From positions 75,820,305 through 75,884,304 of the forward strand of contig NC_077227.1 of NCBI RefSeq assembly GCF_027887165.1: DNA of 64,000 nt. Reading direction: 5' to 3'. Position 1 is the stretch's first letter; the number at the start of each line of letters is the position of its first letter. Shown piece after piece: positions 45,990 to 57,339 of the stretch. The notes below the pieces were generated by a model. It had not been told where the DNA came from and did not search any database. It worked only from the letters and a program-made list of their open reading frames with translations. The stretch comes from Monodelphis domestica. Lineage: Eukaryota > Chordata > Mammalia > Didelphimorphia > Didelphidae. Position numbers and translations under genes: made by a program.

Positions 45990-46192
45990 TTCTTTTTTAA
46001 ACGCTTACCTTCCAACTTAGAATCAATACTGTGCATTGGTCCAAGGCAGAAGAGCAGTAAAGACTAGACAATGGTAGTTAAGTGACTTGCCCAAGATCAC
46101 AGAGGCAGGAAATGTCTAAGACCAGATTTGAGCTCAGGACTTCCCATCTCTAGACCTGGCTCTCAATTTACTGAACCATCAAGCTGTACCCC
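45990..46192 (-). mobile_element. tRNA-headed marsupial SINE, full length
   Basis: CTTTTTTAAACGCTTACCTTCC to ACCATCAAGCTGTACCCC on the plus strand. Confidence 0.84.
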
Positions 46193-46934
46193 TACAGGAC
46201 TATTTTCACTACACTTGTAGGTAGCCCTTAATGTGCATTATAATCACATTTCTCTTGTATGAAGATATTAAGGAAAGGGGCAACTATATTATGTTTGGCC
46301 CTTGGAAATGACCCTGGCCAAGTTCTTCGCACCTGGAAATCAACAAGTCATTGTGATAATCAGAAACAAATAGTTAATAGATGAAAGGAGACTTATGTGG
46401 TTAAAATGTAGGATTTGGGGAAAAAGTAGAACTAAGATTCATCTGGGAAGAAGGAAAGAGAATTGTACCTATTCTTTATTTGTGAGTCCTTTACGTGTTT
46501 TCAGTATATTCCAAAAGGTAGAATGGAGGCTTTTCTGTTCTGATTATAAGCATTGTGACTTTCAGAGTTTATATGATATCTGGCAATTCATAATCCATCT
46601 CTGTGGAAATCTAAATACAATTTATATGTAAAAAATTTTCCTGAGTAAATTCTGAATGAAGACAAAAAGAGGGAAAACTTTGAGAATATGTCCAAAAGTT
46701 GGGTCTCTCTAAACCTCAAGGCTCTAAGTTATGCAATTACACACAGACAGGATTTATGAGAAGAAAAAGAAGTATCTCTAAAAAGAGCTGAAGTTTTCAT
46801 AAAATCCTCCTTCATTCTTGAGTTTCACAACCTGGACAGGGCAGCTTAAGGGTTTATATTCTTGTCCCCCTAAAAATGATCCCTTTATTTCCCCTTCTCT
46901 CTCCAACTCTTAATGCTGTGTGTTGTACTTTTAT
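46193..46934. other. Unassigned intergenic sequence
   Basis: No gene or clear repeat recognised. Confidence 0.5.
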
Positions 46935-47045
46935 ATCTCATAGTATCATAGAATTTAGGACTAGAAATGACCTTAGAAAGACCAACCCTTTAATTTGACA
47001 GATGAGTAAGTTGAGACCCAGTAACAAGCTGCCTGTGTATTGCCC
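46935..47045. mobile_element. MIR/CR1-like ancient repeat
   Basis: CATAGTATCATAGAATTTAGG, GACAGATGAGTAAGTTGAGACCC. Confidence 0.5.
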
Positions 47046-47049
47046 CAGT

Positions 47050-47290
47050 ACATGAGTTATTGTTGTTGCTATTTCAGTCTCATCTAAATCGCTGGGGCAC
47101 CATTTAGGGTTTTCTTGGCAAAGATATTGAAGTGCTTTGCATTTTCTTTTCCAGCTCATTTTACAAATGAGGAAACTGAGGCAAATAGGGTTAAGTCACT
47201 TGCCCAGGGTCACTCAGCTAATAAGTATCTGAGGCCATATTTGAAGAGTCTTTTCTGACTCCAGACCTGGTGTTCTATCCACTGAGCTGG
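47050..47290 (-). mobile_element. MAR1-type CORE-SINE
   Basis: TTGTTGTTGCTATTTCAGTCTC, GGGTTTTCTTGGCAAAGATA, GGGTCACTCAGCTAATAAGT and CTGACTCCAGACCTGGTG on the plus strand. Confidence 0.82.
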
Positions 47291-47403
47291 TGAATAAAAT
47301 CCAGATCTTCTGACCCCAATTTTCTCTACAATTATAAGCTGATTTTGATGTACATTATAACTAAGTTTCACTTGTATAAAGATGTTAATAAATAAGGCAC
47401 CCT

Positions 47404-47548
47404 GGGCCAGCTAGGTAGCACAGTGGATAGAGCACTAGGACTGAAGTTGGGAGGTCTTGGGTTCAAAACTGGTCTCAGATACTTCAGAGCTGTATGATCC
47501 TGGCCAAGTCACTTAATCCTTAATAAACCCTTGCCCTTCCACCTTAGA
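47404..47548 (+). mobile_element. MAR1-headed SINE fragment
   Basis: GGGCCAGCTAGGTAGCACAGTGG, GGTTCAAAACTGGTCTC and CCAAGTCACTTAATCC, ending in a GGAA microsatellite. Confidence 0.72.
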
Positions 47549-47583
47549 TTTATAAGGAAGGAAGAAAGAAAGGAAGGAAGGAA
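47549..47583. repeat. (GGAA)n-type tetranucleotide repeat
   Basis: AAGGAAGGAAGAAAGAAAGG and following GAAGGAAGGAA, at the 3' end of a SINE where the A-rich tail would be. Confidence 0.9.
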
Positions 47584-47964
47584 CCCTATACTACATGTTT
47601 TGCCCCTGGGAATGACCCTAGTCATGTTTTCACCTGATGATCAAGGCAGTCTGATGTAGCAACCAGAAACAAGCTGTTTAGAGATGAAGAAAAGACCTGG
47701 CATGGGTCATATGTAACACCTGCTGAAGTATACTTTTCCAGTGTTAAAGGAAATTCAATACGGAATCTGTATTTATTTAAGATTTCTATGCAGCCTACCT
47801 TCAGGAAGATTTGGACTGGCTTACAAGTTAAAACACTGCCCCAAATAAGACTTTCTGGGACTGTTAAAATGGAATAAAGATCATGAAAAGAAGGAAGGAG
47901 TGGGTGCTACCAGATCCCCGAGATGAGCAGACTAACAATTAGAACCTAGCATCAGCTCTAAGAT

Positions 47965-48180
47965 TGGGGTTCTTAACCTTTATTATGTGTCATGGATCTC
48001 TTGGTCAGTCTAGGTCCAATATATAGACCCCTTCTCAAAAGAATGTTTTTAAAAGCATAAAATAAAATATATTGTTTTATAAAGGAAGAGAATTACATTG
48101 AAATACAGTTATCAATTTTCAAGTTATTTTGAAAAACTAAGTTAATGGGCTCTTCCCTGGTTAAGACATCCTGTTCTAAG
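47965..48180. mobile_element. Ancient hAT-type MITE
   Basis: GGGGTTCTTAACCTTTATTA, GACCCCTTCTCAAAAGAATG, AGCATAAAATAAAATATATTG, ATTACATTGAAATACAGTTA and a right end with CTGGTTAAGACATCC. The ends are imperfect inverted copies (TTCTTAACC / GGTTAAGA). Confidence 0.6.
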
Positions 48181-48594
48181 TTCCTTTGCAGTTAAAGCAA
48201 AAAGGTGACACTTTAAGGCTCAGGACCATGGTCAGGAACTTCATTTTCTGATCAAAGGCATACACAGTCATTTTCAAAACCAAACTTTGCTCCCAGTCCG
48301 AAGTTATTTTTCCCAGGGATTCTTATAATGAAAATAATAAATTTGATATCAAGATATAAAAAGAAATGCCATTCAAGCAGAAATTCTTCTATTACTCCTT
48401 TATGAATGCAGAAGGTCATTCATAAGTCTTCAAAAGTATTTCATTTAAAGGTTCAGATAATATCAGCTGGAGACATTGCTTTCTGACCATTTCACTTATG
48501 ACAGGAATAGGGCTCAGAGAATCTAGTTAAGATGACCATAAGACTGTGTATCTCAGACAAAAAGATATCCTAAGTGATTGGTTAACACTAGTTG

Positions 48595-49162
48595 TGTTAA
48601 AGGAATTTTCTCAATCTCTCCCTGTCTCTTTAAGAGGTAGGGGAGTAGGAATTGACAGATGTCTGTGAGAGAGGGCTGAAGATTCCGTTACCTAGGAGAC
48701 AAAGAAGATATATAAAGAAGGATCACTAGAGAGCAGGAGGCATTTGGGAGAGAAGCTTTTAATCTTTGGACCTTGAGGGAGCAGGTTCTCTGTCTCTTGG
48801 GCTCTGACAGTTTTGACTACTGATAGTTGGGATAGAGAAAAATGGATTTAAGGAGTTCCTAGGTGATGAATGTTTATTTATTAGTATAGGTAGGTAGTTA
48901 GTGAATAAATTTCTAGGTAGAGTAGGTTAGATTAGGCTTGACCTGGCCAGACAGAACCTGTCCTTGAAGACAGAGTAGGGATTTTTTTTTTTTAGAAATT
49001 ATAGTTAGGATTAGGAATTTAGGTATAGTCATAAGATATTAGAGCAGTAATCTCTTTCTTCCTTTCTATTTCCTATCTCTCTTTCTCAAATTAAACTATT
49101 TTATCAGACTGCTCCCCTCACTTTTGCCTAACTCCTACCAATTGTCTGACTCCTCCCTTACA
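48595..49162 (+). mobile_element. Solo LTR of an endogenous retrovirus (fossil)
   Basis: 568 bases from TGTTAAAGG to CCCTTACA, with a four-base direct repeat GTTG on each side (48591-48594, 49163-49166). TATATAAAG at 48709-48717 and ATTAAA at 49090-49095 are spaced as U3 promoter and R poly(A) signal. A four-base duplication is typical of gammaretrovirus-like (class I) integration. No internal region is attached. Confidence 0.6.
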
Positions 49163-49249
49163 GTTGCTACTAAATGGTTGGTAATTCACAGATATAACCT
49201 CTAACAAATACCTCTTTTAGGCAGATATTTTAAGGTAGTTAGGGATGAA

Positions 49250-49420
49250 GGTCTTACAGTTAGGAAGATCTTAGTTTGAATTCTATCTCAAACACTTATC
49301 AGGGTCACATGGTGACACTGGGAAAGTCACCTCAATTTCTTTATATGCAAAAAGACTATAACATTAGCATCTACCCTTTAGAGTTGCCATGAGGATCAAA
49401 AGAGAAACTATAGTTAAAGC
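49250..49420 (+). mobile_element. CORE-SINE fragment
   Basis: GTTTGAATTCTATCTCAAAC, ACACTGGGAAAGTCACC and AGAGTTGCCATGAGGATCAAA; decayed. Confidence 0.5.
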
Positions 49421-49439
49421 ATTTTTTCATTTTAAATCA

Positions 49440-50745
49440 AGTTATGATTTTATTTTTTATATTAATACACCAGAAAAAAATTATTTTATGTCGTGAAATA
49501 TGCACTTGAAAATGGTAACCATCCTGACAATGCTCTGGTTTGCTCTATCAGGCTTACATGGATGGCCTTCTAGCCTTCTGAGCACAGTTTACAGACTTCC
49601 AAAGAGCCTGCATCTTCCGGTGGTTTTCAAAGAAAACCTGTACAGGCTGGTCCCCATGAAACACACAGAGCTAAAGAAAGAGTAGGACCTCTTGCTAAGG
49701 CCCCTCAGCTTTTTGTTAGTGTTACCCCCACTTTTTGTCTATTAGGGAATGACCAAAGTGCTACAAATAAGTGGGGAAATAATTCATTATAGGTATCAAC
49801 ATGCTAGTGAGGACCCACTCCCCAATCCTAGCCAGCTTAGCCTACTATCAGATTTAAATAACCAATTTCTTTGAATGATACTTCAGGAGAAGCCCACTAC
49901 AATGTGGACCCTAACACCAAGGGTTTGGATTTACATTTATAACTGTAGTATAGGGAGACTCATCTTCCTACAGGTGAGCCTTGGCCCAGTAAGACAGTGG
50001 GACAAACTATCAGTTTTGTTATTGATACTCCCCAAACACACATGCGGCCAATTTTCAGCTCAGCTTTTCTCAATTGGAGAAGACCAATTATGTCCCAGTT
50101 TCTAATTATACCCATTCCATGAATCAATGTGATGCAGGGAGAAATGAGAAACAAGAAACCCAGATTTCCCCCCCTCCTTTTCCATCAACCTTGATCATTG
50201 AATAAGAGGAAATCAGCATGGTGGCATCACCCTGGGCTTGCGGTCCCTCACCAGCCTTGTCATGGATGCACAACACCTTGCCACTTTCCCTATGAGTTCT
50301 ACCTCATGCCCCAGGTGCATTGATCATCTGGAGTCTGGTACAAGGGGTACATCATATAGCTAAAGCATTTTGGAAACCTTAAAACACTTTATAAATATTA
50401 GCCATTATTGAAGTGGGAGGCATGTGCTTTTAGGTTCTATATGTGTAGGACACAAAGCTGTCCTTCTATTGAGAAAGTTGACATGTAGTCTTCCCAAGAC
50501 AGAAGGCCAACCCACCATAGCATGGGTGTGAACAACAGAGGTACCTTCAGGCAGAATCAAAATTTTCTTTCAGAAAAAAGTGCATCTCTAGATTTTTTAA
50601 AACCCTCTTCAACTCTCTGATTGAAATCCCAGAGTTCTGCACCAGATGATAAGGTATAGATCAACTTCATTTTGAAATTGACTGACCTTTCCATAAAAGA
50701 ACCTCAATATTGTTGTTGTGGAATATCTGATTATTTTAGGAAGTA
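49440..50745. other. Unassigned sequence with short frames
   Basis: Short frames at 49500-49685 and 49875-50105. The first starts with a hydrophobic leader-like MVTILTMLWFALSGL. No family is recognised; an old transposon-derived or viral remnant is possible but not shown. Confidence 0.3.
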
Positions 50746-50749
50746 CTAA

Positions 50750-50862
50750 GGGTAGCTAGGTAGTATAAAGGATAAAGCAGCAGGCGTGGAGATGAGAGGT
50801 CTTGGGTTCAGATGCTTTCTAACTCTGTGACCCTGGGCAAATCATTTAACCCTCATTACATA
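50750..50862 (+). mobile_element. tRNA-headed marsupial SINE, 5' part
   Basis: GGGTAGCTAGGTAGTATAAAGG to GGGCAAATCATTTAACCCTC; the tail is missing and there is a deletion around the B box. Confidence 0.7.
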
Positions 50863-51238
50863 AATGTCTTTCTGATTCCTACTGTGTGTAGAACACGATT
50901 CCAGGGATTTGGTTAGATATATAATTTGGGTAAGACAATTAAGCCTTTGGATTTGAAATCAGTAGACTTGGGTTCAAATTCTCTTTTCTATTCAAAGAAA
51001 TTCAGAAAACCCTTGTAACAAATATGCATAATCAAGAAAATCAGATTCTCCACTTTGAGCCCATAACTTATCTCTCTGGAACAGAGTTCCTTCATCCATC
51101 AGCTGAGGGAAGTTGGACTAGACTTCCAAAAAGAAATCCAAGATCCCTTCAAGCTCTAAAGCTATGATCCTGTGAATAATCATACCTCCCCCTCAATTTT
51201 CCTGTTTGGTAAGCTTAAATTTTTATATGCTGTTTCAG

Positions 51239-51403
51239 GTACCAGAAAAAGAGAAATTCAGGCAAAATTTGTCCATTCTGATGAATCATCAAAATCAGCA
51301 GCCGCCACCTTTGATTCAGTTTGGGGGAACAGAGACTGATTCTCTTATAGAAAGAGCAATCAGCCTTAACATGGAGACCTGCATGTCGGTGGCAGACAAT
51401 TGA
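51239..51403 (+). other. Exon-like open segment after a splice-acceptor-like tract
   Basis: TGCTGTTTCAG (51228-51238) resembles a splice acceptor and is followed by a 54-codon frame (VPEKEKFRQNLSILMNHQNQ and onward) ending in tandem stops TGA TAA. The peptide is not recognised and there is no partner exon in view. It may be chance or a fragment of a degraded gene. Confidence 0.2.
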
Positions 51404-51539
51404 TAATTCTTCAGACCCTGTAGAGAATCACTACAGCCAAACGTTATGGACATAGGAACGTTCTGTGGTAGAAAGAGGCAGCCTGGTATTTATTGTTTTG
51501 CAGGAGCAAAGAACTGAGGAACTAGATATTGACGTCTAA

Positions 51540-52020
51540 TAATAGGGAATGACTAAATAAATTAGACTATACTAACTATAGTAGATGAATGATCATATAG
51601 TACATGAATTAAAATATAATAATGTAACAGACTATTAGTGAGCCATATGTTATGAAATGATTGGTTTCAGAGAAACTTGGGAAGATCTATATGAACTGAT
51701 CCTGACTAGAGTGAGACAAATCAGGGGAACAACTTAAAGAATCACAACAATACAAAATAGGAAAAACAACTTTGAAAGACTTGAAAATTCTGATTAATGA
51801 AATGACCTACTAATTTCCAGAGAACTGATGATGAAGGATGCTACCCACCTCTTAGCAGAGGGATAATGGACTCAAGATACATAAGAAGACTATATTTTCA
51901 GCTAAAGAATTTGTTTTTCATTATGCATATTTGTTAGCCTTTTACATCCTTTCCTTTTTTCTTTTTCTTTTCAAATAAGTGGGCCAAAAAATAAAAGAAA
52001 AAAGAAGTATTGAGACATGA
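51540..52020 (+). mobile_element. Old L1 3' end
   Basis: GGGAATGACTAAATAAATTA, AGAGTGAGACAAATCAGGGGA, GATGATGAAGGATGCTACCC and CATTATGCATATTTGTTAGC follow the old L1 3' order seen at 17960, ending in an A-rich tail near 51990-52015. Confidence 0.65.
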
Positions 52021-52034
52021 AAAAACCCCAAAAG

Positions 52035-52199
52035 AATCTAAATAGATTCCCAGGTAGAAGAGCAGTGAGGGCTAGGCATTTGGGTTTAAGTGACTTGCTC
52101 AGGGTCACACAGCTAGGAAATCTCTGAGGCTAAATATGAACCCAGGATTTCCCATTTCTAGGCCTGGTTCTCTAGCCCCCGAGTCACCTAACTGTCCCA
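52035..52199 (-). mobile_element. tRNA-headed marsupial SINE
   Basis: GGTAGAAGAGCAGTGAGGGC to GAGTCACCTAACTGTCCC on the plus strand; the distal tail is lost. Confidence 0.8.
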
Positions 52200-52449
52200 A
52201 GATATTTCTTAATGTAAAGAAGGGCCACAAGGAAAGCCAAAAATAAGCACGGACAGGCAAGACAGCTATGGAAGTGGTTAGATTTATTATATAGTTTTAA
52301 ATTCTACTATATGTGGAAAACACAATAGTATTTGCTAAATTCAGAATAAAAATTCATTTTTGAGAGAGGCAGATTGCTATACTATGTGAATGGCCAAAGG
52401 GAGTTTGGGATTATGGTCAATTCATTTAACCTCTCTGACTCATAATTTC

Positions 52450-52665
52450 CTCAGTCATCATCACCTCTACAAAGCTTTTCCTGATTCCCTGCTTATCCAT
52501 TGGTCCTCAGATTACCAAATATTTACTTTTGTGTATGTGTATATGTGATACTCTTCTCCTGTATCACCTCCTATAGAATGTAAACTCCATGACAGTAAGA
52601 CCATTATCATCTTTATGTTTGTATTCCTAGTGCCTGGCACAGTGGCTTTTATGTGATACAATAGG
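52450..52665 (+). mobile_element. L2 LINE 3' end
   Basis: AAGCTTTTCCTGATTCCC, AGAATGTAAACTCCATGACAG and AGTGCCTGGCACAGTGG in L2 order. Confidence 0.75.
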
Positions 52666-52860
52666 ATAATAAGATTAAATTGGATCATATAGTTAATAAT
52701 TTTTTTTTCTGAAATGAATGAGTAAAGTAGGAATAATACATGGATTTGCTCCTAATTGTTTTGTTGTTGGGAAAGTATTTCATGAATGGTAAAGTACTTT
52801 GTAAATGTGAGTTCTTTGAAGGAATATTTTGCAGCTGTCATCATAAGGTGACCCCCCCCC

Positions 52861-53047
52861 TCCTCCTCCTCCTCCTCCTCCTCCTCCTCCTTCTTCTTCT
52901 TCTTCTTCTTCTTCTTCTTCTTCTTCTTCTTCTTCTTCTTCTTCTTCTTCTTCTTCTTCTTCTTCTTCTTCTTCTTCTTCTTCTTCTTCTTCTTCTTCTT
53001 CTTCTTCTGCTTCTGCTTCTGCTTCTTCTGCTTTCTTCTTCTTCTTC
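52861..53047. repeat. Compound (TCC)n-(TTC)n microsatellite
   Basis: A C10 run, then ten TCC units (52861-52890), then about 39 TTC units (from 52891), then TTC/TGC interspersion. The other strand is (GAA)n. The 106-codon poly-Leu frame across it is an artefact. Confidence 0.97.
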
Positions 53048-53054
53048 CCTTCTA

Positions 53055-53102
53055 TCTTAATATCAATTTTAAAGCAAAAGAGCAGTAAGGGCTAACTAAT
53101 TC
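53055..53102 (-). mobile_element. SINE tail remnant
   Basis: ATCTTAATATCAATTTTAAAGCA and AGAGCAGTAAGGGCTA are the distal part of the tRNA-headed SINE, directly after the TTC microsatellite. Confidence 0.55.
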
Positions 53103-53162
53103 CCTATAGTCATTTGAACCTCCAACTTTCCTGCCTCAGGAGTAGAAACTCAGTTTGTTTGT

Positions 53163-53364
53163 TTTTTAAACTCTTACCTTCTGTCTTAGAATCAATACTA
53201 TGTATTGGTTCTAAGGCAGAAGAGTGGTAAGGGCTAGGCAATGGGGGTTAAGAGACTTATCCAGGGTCACACAGTTAGGAAGTGTCTGAGGCAACACAAT
53301 TTGAACCTAGGACCTCCCATTTCTAGGCCTGGCTCTCAATCCACTGAGCCACCTAGCAACTACC
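53163..53364 (-). mobile_element. tRNA-headed marsupial SINE, full length
   Basis: TTTTTTAAACTCTTACCTTC to GAGCCACCTAGCAACTACC on the plus strand; its head abuts the C run used as the target by the L1 at 53387. Confidence 0.88.
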
Positions 53365-53386
53365 CTCCCCCCCCCCCCAGTTTCTT

Positions 53387-54246
53387 TTTTTTTTTAACTG
53401 TTTTTTGGTCAATTTTAAACATTATTCCTTACAAAAATCATTTTCTATTCCTCCCTCCCTTCTCCCCACCCCTTCCATAGCCAATGCGCAATTCCACTTG
53501 GTATTACATGTGTCCTTGATCAGAACCCATTTATTTCCATGTTGCTGGTGTTTGCACTAGGATGTTCATTCAGAGTCTACATCCCCAATCATATTCCCAT
53601 CAACCCATGTGATCAAGCAGTTCTTTTTCTTCTGTGTTTCTACTCCCACAGTTTTCCCTCTGAATGTGGATAGTGTATTTTCTCATAGATCCCTCCAAAT
53701 TGTTCAGGATCACTGCATTGCAACTAATGGAGAAGTCTGTTACATTCGATTGTAACACAGTGTATCAGTCTCTGTGTACAATGTTCTCCTGGTTCTGCTC
53801 CTCTCACTCTGCATCAATTCCTGGAGGTTGTTCCAGTTCCCTTGGAATTCCTCCAGTTTATTATTCCTTTGAGCACAATAGTATTCCATCACCAACATAT
53901 ACCACAATTTGTTCAGCCATTCCCCAATTGAAGGGCATCCCCTCGTTTTCCAGTTTTGGGCCACCACAAAGAGCGCAGCTATGAATATTCTTGTACAAGT
54001 CTTTTTCCTTATTATCTCTTTGGGGTACAAACCCAGCAGTGCTATGGCTGGATCAAAGGGCAGACAGTCTTTTAGCACCCTTTGGGCATAGTTCCAAATT
54101 GCCCTCCAGAATGGTTGGATCAATTCACAACTCCACCAGCAAAGCATTAATGTTCCAATTTTGCCATCCCCTCCAGCATTCATTACTTTCCTTTGCTGTC
54201 ATGTTAGCCAATCTGCTAGGTGTGAGGTGATACCTCAGAGTACAAA
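53387..54246 (-). mobile_element. L1 3' fragment of the same family, with target-site duplication
   Basis: Same L1 family and orientation as 1126-2006. The minus strand reads [20 protein letters not shown], then LGLYPKE and [14 protein letters not shown], then 3' UTR and a poly(A) tail (plus-strand T run 53384-53395). An 11-base direct repeat CCCAGTTTCTT flanks it (53376-53386 and 54247-54257). The insertion landed in the C run just after a SINE. Confidence 0.93.
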
Positions 54247-54257
54247 CCCAGTTTCTT

Positions 54258-54889
54258 AAGGCTTCCTAAATTCCTTTTCTATTAGCCACCTGAAAAACAT
54301 TTAGCATCCTCAATCTGAAAGTTACTGGATTTATGCCTTCAAAGTAGGACCCCAAATCCAGACAAGCCCCACTTAACTGAGCACAGATGTGGACCTCTCC
54401 TTCCCTGTAGACCAGACTGCCTCCCCTGTGCAGATCTGGGGTACAGTTATGCCAGTGCCACAACTCACCCCTCCATTCTAAAGTTAGTTTTATTTCCCAG
54501 AAGAGGTGGTAGATTTTTCCCACCAACTTGCTTATCCCACCCAATATGCTATTCTCTCAAATTGAACCCAACAGACATAGGAAACAAGAAAGATAATGGA
54601 TTCATTCTAAAGCCTGGGTTGCTTGAAATTCTAGAACTAAAGGTCTGGAAGAGCAGACTCCTGGGAATCATCACTGCTCACTCTTCAATGGATTTTTTGG
54701 TACACATCATTAATAAAAAAGGAAAACGTACCCACTCCGTGTATCTCAGTAAATAATGAAAGCTTTAAGGAAGGGGGAGGAAAGATGGGATATTCTCTCC
54801 ACTCTTCCCCATCTCTGTCACCTGTGTTGACCTGTACTAAATAGGTAGTTTGGGAGTGAAGATGAGGGAAGCAACAATCACTCCCATCC
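54258..54889. other. Unassigned intergenic sequence
   Basis: No repeat recognised after the L1 target duplication. Minus frame 54266-54544 and plus frame 54562-54756 have no recognisable domain. Confidence 0.5.
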
Positions 54890-55330
54890 CTATTACGAAT
54901 GAGTAGACACCAGCTGAAAGCGTTCTTCTAATGCTAGACAAGCCCTGCCTAGGGTGAGCAGCGACTGGGACAGGATCCCTTCGCCAAGGCTTAGGGACAA
55001 GGGTATCCTAGCAACGCCTGATATTTGTATTTCCAGGCTAAGAACGAAACCAAGCTCTTTCGCTGCCTTTCCAGCGCCCTGGCTAAGAGAACTCTGGGAG
55101 TCCTTGGTTCCGGGGTGGGCCAGGAGTTGAGCTTCGCTGCAGCGGCCTGAGCTGAAGCTGACTATCCGTCCCATCAGTGCCCAGTATTTCCCGAGCACCT
55201 GCGCGGCGGGCTCTGTGAGAGCTTTGAAAAGCTCTCGCCCAACCCAGAGCGTAGGTTCGGAGCTCGGAGGCCGGTCTCTCTTCTTAGGGCTAAGGGCCCT
55301 AGAAGTTCGTGGGAAGGAGCCCTGAAAGTT
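54890..55330. promoter_or_regulatory. Small GC/CpG-enriched segment
   Basis: CpGs cluster here (for example ACCTGCGCGGCGGGC at 55198-55212, and TTCGGAGCTCGGAGGCCGG near 55256). A 155-codon minus-strand frame crosses it, but the peptide (MFLILRGPKVNFQ...) has no recognisable domain. This may be a minor CpG island or a decayed one. Confidence 0.35.
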
Positions 55331-55553
55331 CACTTTGGGGCCCCTGAGGATAAGGAACAATGGAAGGGAAGGAAGAGGATTTATAGAAAGTCCTTCAACC
55401 AGACCCCGCTGACTACTGATTCTAATCTAAAGTGATGAGGGGGGCCAAGCAGCCGGGCTCCCCACCCATTTCACCAGCGGAGAGGGCTTAAGGTCACTCC
55501 TGCTTTTTCCTTATCCTAGGCCCGTGCTCGCAGCTGGCCAGCACTGCTCCGCT

Positions 55554-55584
55554 CCTGCCCCTGCCCCTGCCCCTGCCCCTGCCT
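55554..55584. repeat. (CCCCTG)n short tandem repeat
   Basis: About five CCCCTG units, near a GC-rich segment. Confidence 0.88.
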
Positions 55585-55839
55585 CTGGCTCTACCCCAGC
55601 TCCAGAGCACAGATGCCTGGGAGATTTGCTTTTAGCACTTAACCCTTTGCCTCTATTTCTTCTTAGTAGTGCGGGAAATAGAGCGAAGTCTATTGTTCAC
55701 CTTCTAGGTGTATCTGAGCTGACTTTGGGAGTATTTGTTGTGAGCTGTCCTATCTAGTCCTGAGGCCCCGAATTTAGAAATGGCCACGGGGGGGGGGAAA
55801 CATTTTAACCTTCGGTAGAGGGATAGAGAGCAGGCAGCA

Positions 55840-56010
55840 GCGGGGCTTTTAACCAAGTTTGGGTCTCTGAACTTGGATTGGGGGGAGGGGGAGGAAGAAA
55901 ATCTTAATTTTCACTAACCTAAAAAAGAAACAGCATTTCGTTTGATTATTTAAAACATTTTCTTCTGAAAAGGGATCCAAAAGCTTCACTGGACTGCCAA
56001 AAAAAAAAAT
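55840..56010. mobile_element. Ancient hAT-type MITE fragment
   Basis: ATCTTAATTTTCACTAACCT, TGATTATTTAAAACATTTTC, and AAGCTTCACTGGACTGCCAA parallel the element at 45430-45620 and the widespread mammalian form of this MITE. Confidence 0.5.
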
Positions 56011-56354
56011 AAAAAAAGAAGAATTCAAGAGTGATTCACTAGAGAATGAGAGTCTGTCAGGGAAGATGTACAATGAGAAAACCTTTAAGGAAATTCTGTG
56101 CCTGATTTCACACCCCAAAAACATTAGGGAAAGATCCCAAGAAAAGGGGGCTAGCTAGGTCCTGTCCAGCCTGGGCCCAAACACAAAGAGAATGACAAAA
56201 AATAACCCGGAAATCTAATGAATGAATCCTAGGTCAATCTAAAGTCTCTTTGGTGGTCTAGTGGCTATCCACTATCCTGAGTGAAGCTGACTGTCCAGAA
56301 TTGCTGTCATAAGACTTAGGTTTATCTTGCCTCTTGGGACACTATACTTCAGGT

Positions 56355-56515
56355 GTGAGACCATGCATGGGTAAGTCAGTCACTAAAGTCTTCTGGGCCT
56401 CAATTTCCTATTTTATAAAATGGAACTTGTAATGCTTTATCTCTCAAGGCTGCTTTGATGTTCAAATGAGATAATGTACATAAAATGTTTTATATATGTT
56501 ACTACATGAGACCAA
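56355..56515 (+). mobile_element. MIR-like CORE-SINE remnant
   Basis: GCCTCAATTTCCTATTTTAT, CAAGGCTGCTTTGATGTTCAAATG, then ATAAAATGTTTTATATATGTTA. Confidence 0.55.
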
Positions 56516-57339
56516 AGCCAGGCAGCTTTTGGGAAGAAAGCAAGAGAGAGTACGACCAGTATGAGTATGAAGAGATCCCAGTGGAGACTCAGAAAAAAAT
56601 GAAGTTAGTTATTTAGAGAATTCCAGGGGAAACCTATGCCTGGTAATAGCTTGAGAAAACCCACCAGACAGTATGGTCTACTGAGTCTTGAAGAGTCAGA
56701 TACAATTGAAAAGCAACAACAACAAAAAAATAATAGCTTTCATTACAATTACTCCATGAAGTTGGTCAGTCACAGGGCAAATATCACTAGAGCTGAGGGT
56801 CTGAGTGGTGAAGGAGGCTATTAAATGGACAAACCGGGACTCAAATCCAGGTCTTCTGGCTCTAAATTCTATGCAATTTGACTCCCCCTACTCTAGACCA
56901 AAACGTACTTAGAGCATTGACTTTATTGCAAAGTTCTCGAGTTCTTCTCAGGAGGTTGCAGATGTGAAATGTGCCTAAAACTCTTTCCCGTTTTAATTCG
57001 AATCCTCACCACCCCTTTTCTTCTTCTTAAAGGCCTTATCACAGATACTAGAACCCAGCCATCTGGCTCTGTAATGGGATGTGGGAAGAGAAGAATTCTG
57101 ATTAAGGAAACTTTTTTTTGGGGGGGGGAGCAATCGGAGGACAGAAATTAGCATTTTTGTAACACATCCTCGTTGACTGACAATCTCCTGTGCAGCAATT
57201 TGAGGGCCCCTTGTCGGGCCACTACTTGAAGACATCCTTGTTGGGAGGTCTCCTACCCTCCAGTAGTATCCACCTTCCCCACTCATATCTTGCCAGCACG
57301 TGCCTTGAGCCATCCCCCCTCCCCCCAATCCATCTCTCT
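56516..57339. other. Unassigned sequence leading into the CpG island
   Basis: Mixed composition with homopolymer T8G9 near 57112-57128; no gene or repeat recognised. Confidence 0.5.

Noticed and set aside
49500-50105. Short frames with a leader-like hydrophobic start as a possible envelope remnant
   Set aside because: No diagnostic motif recognised; too weak to name.
52740-53060. 106-codon frame through the TTC repeat
   Set aside because: Poly-Leu from the microsatellite.
54893-55360. 155-codon minus-strand frame
   Set aside because: No family similarity and no codon or splice support; lies in a GC-enriched segment.
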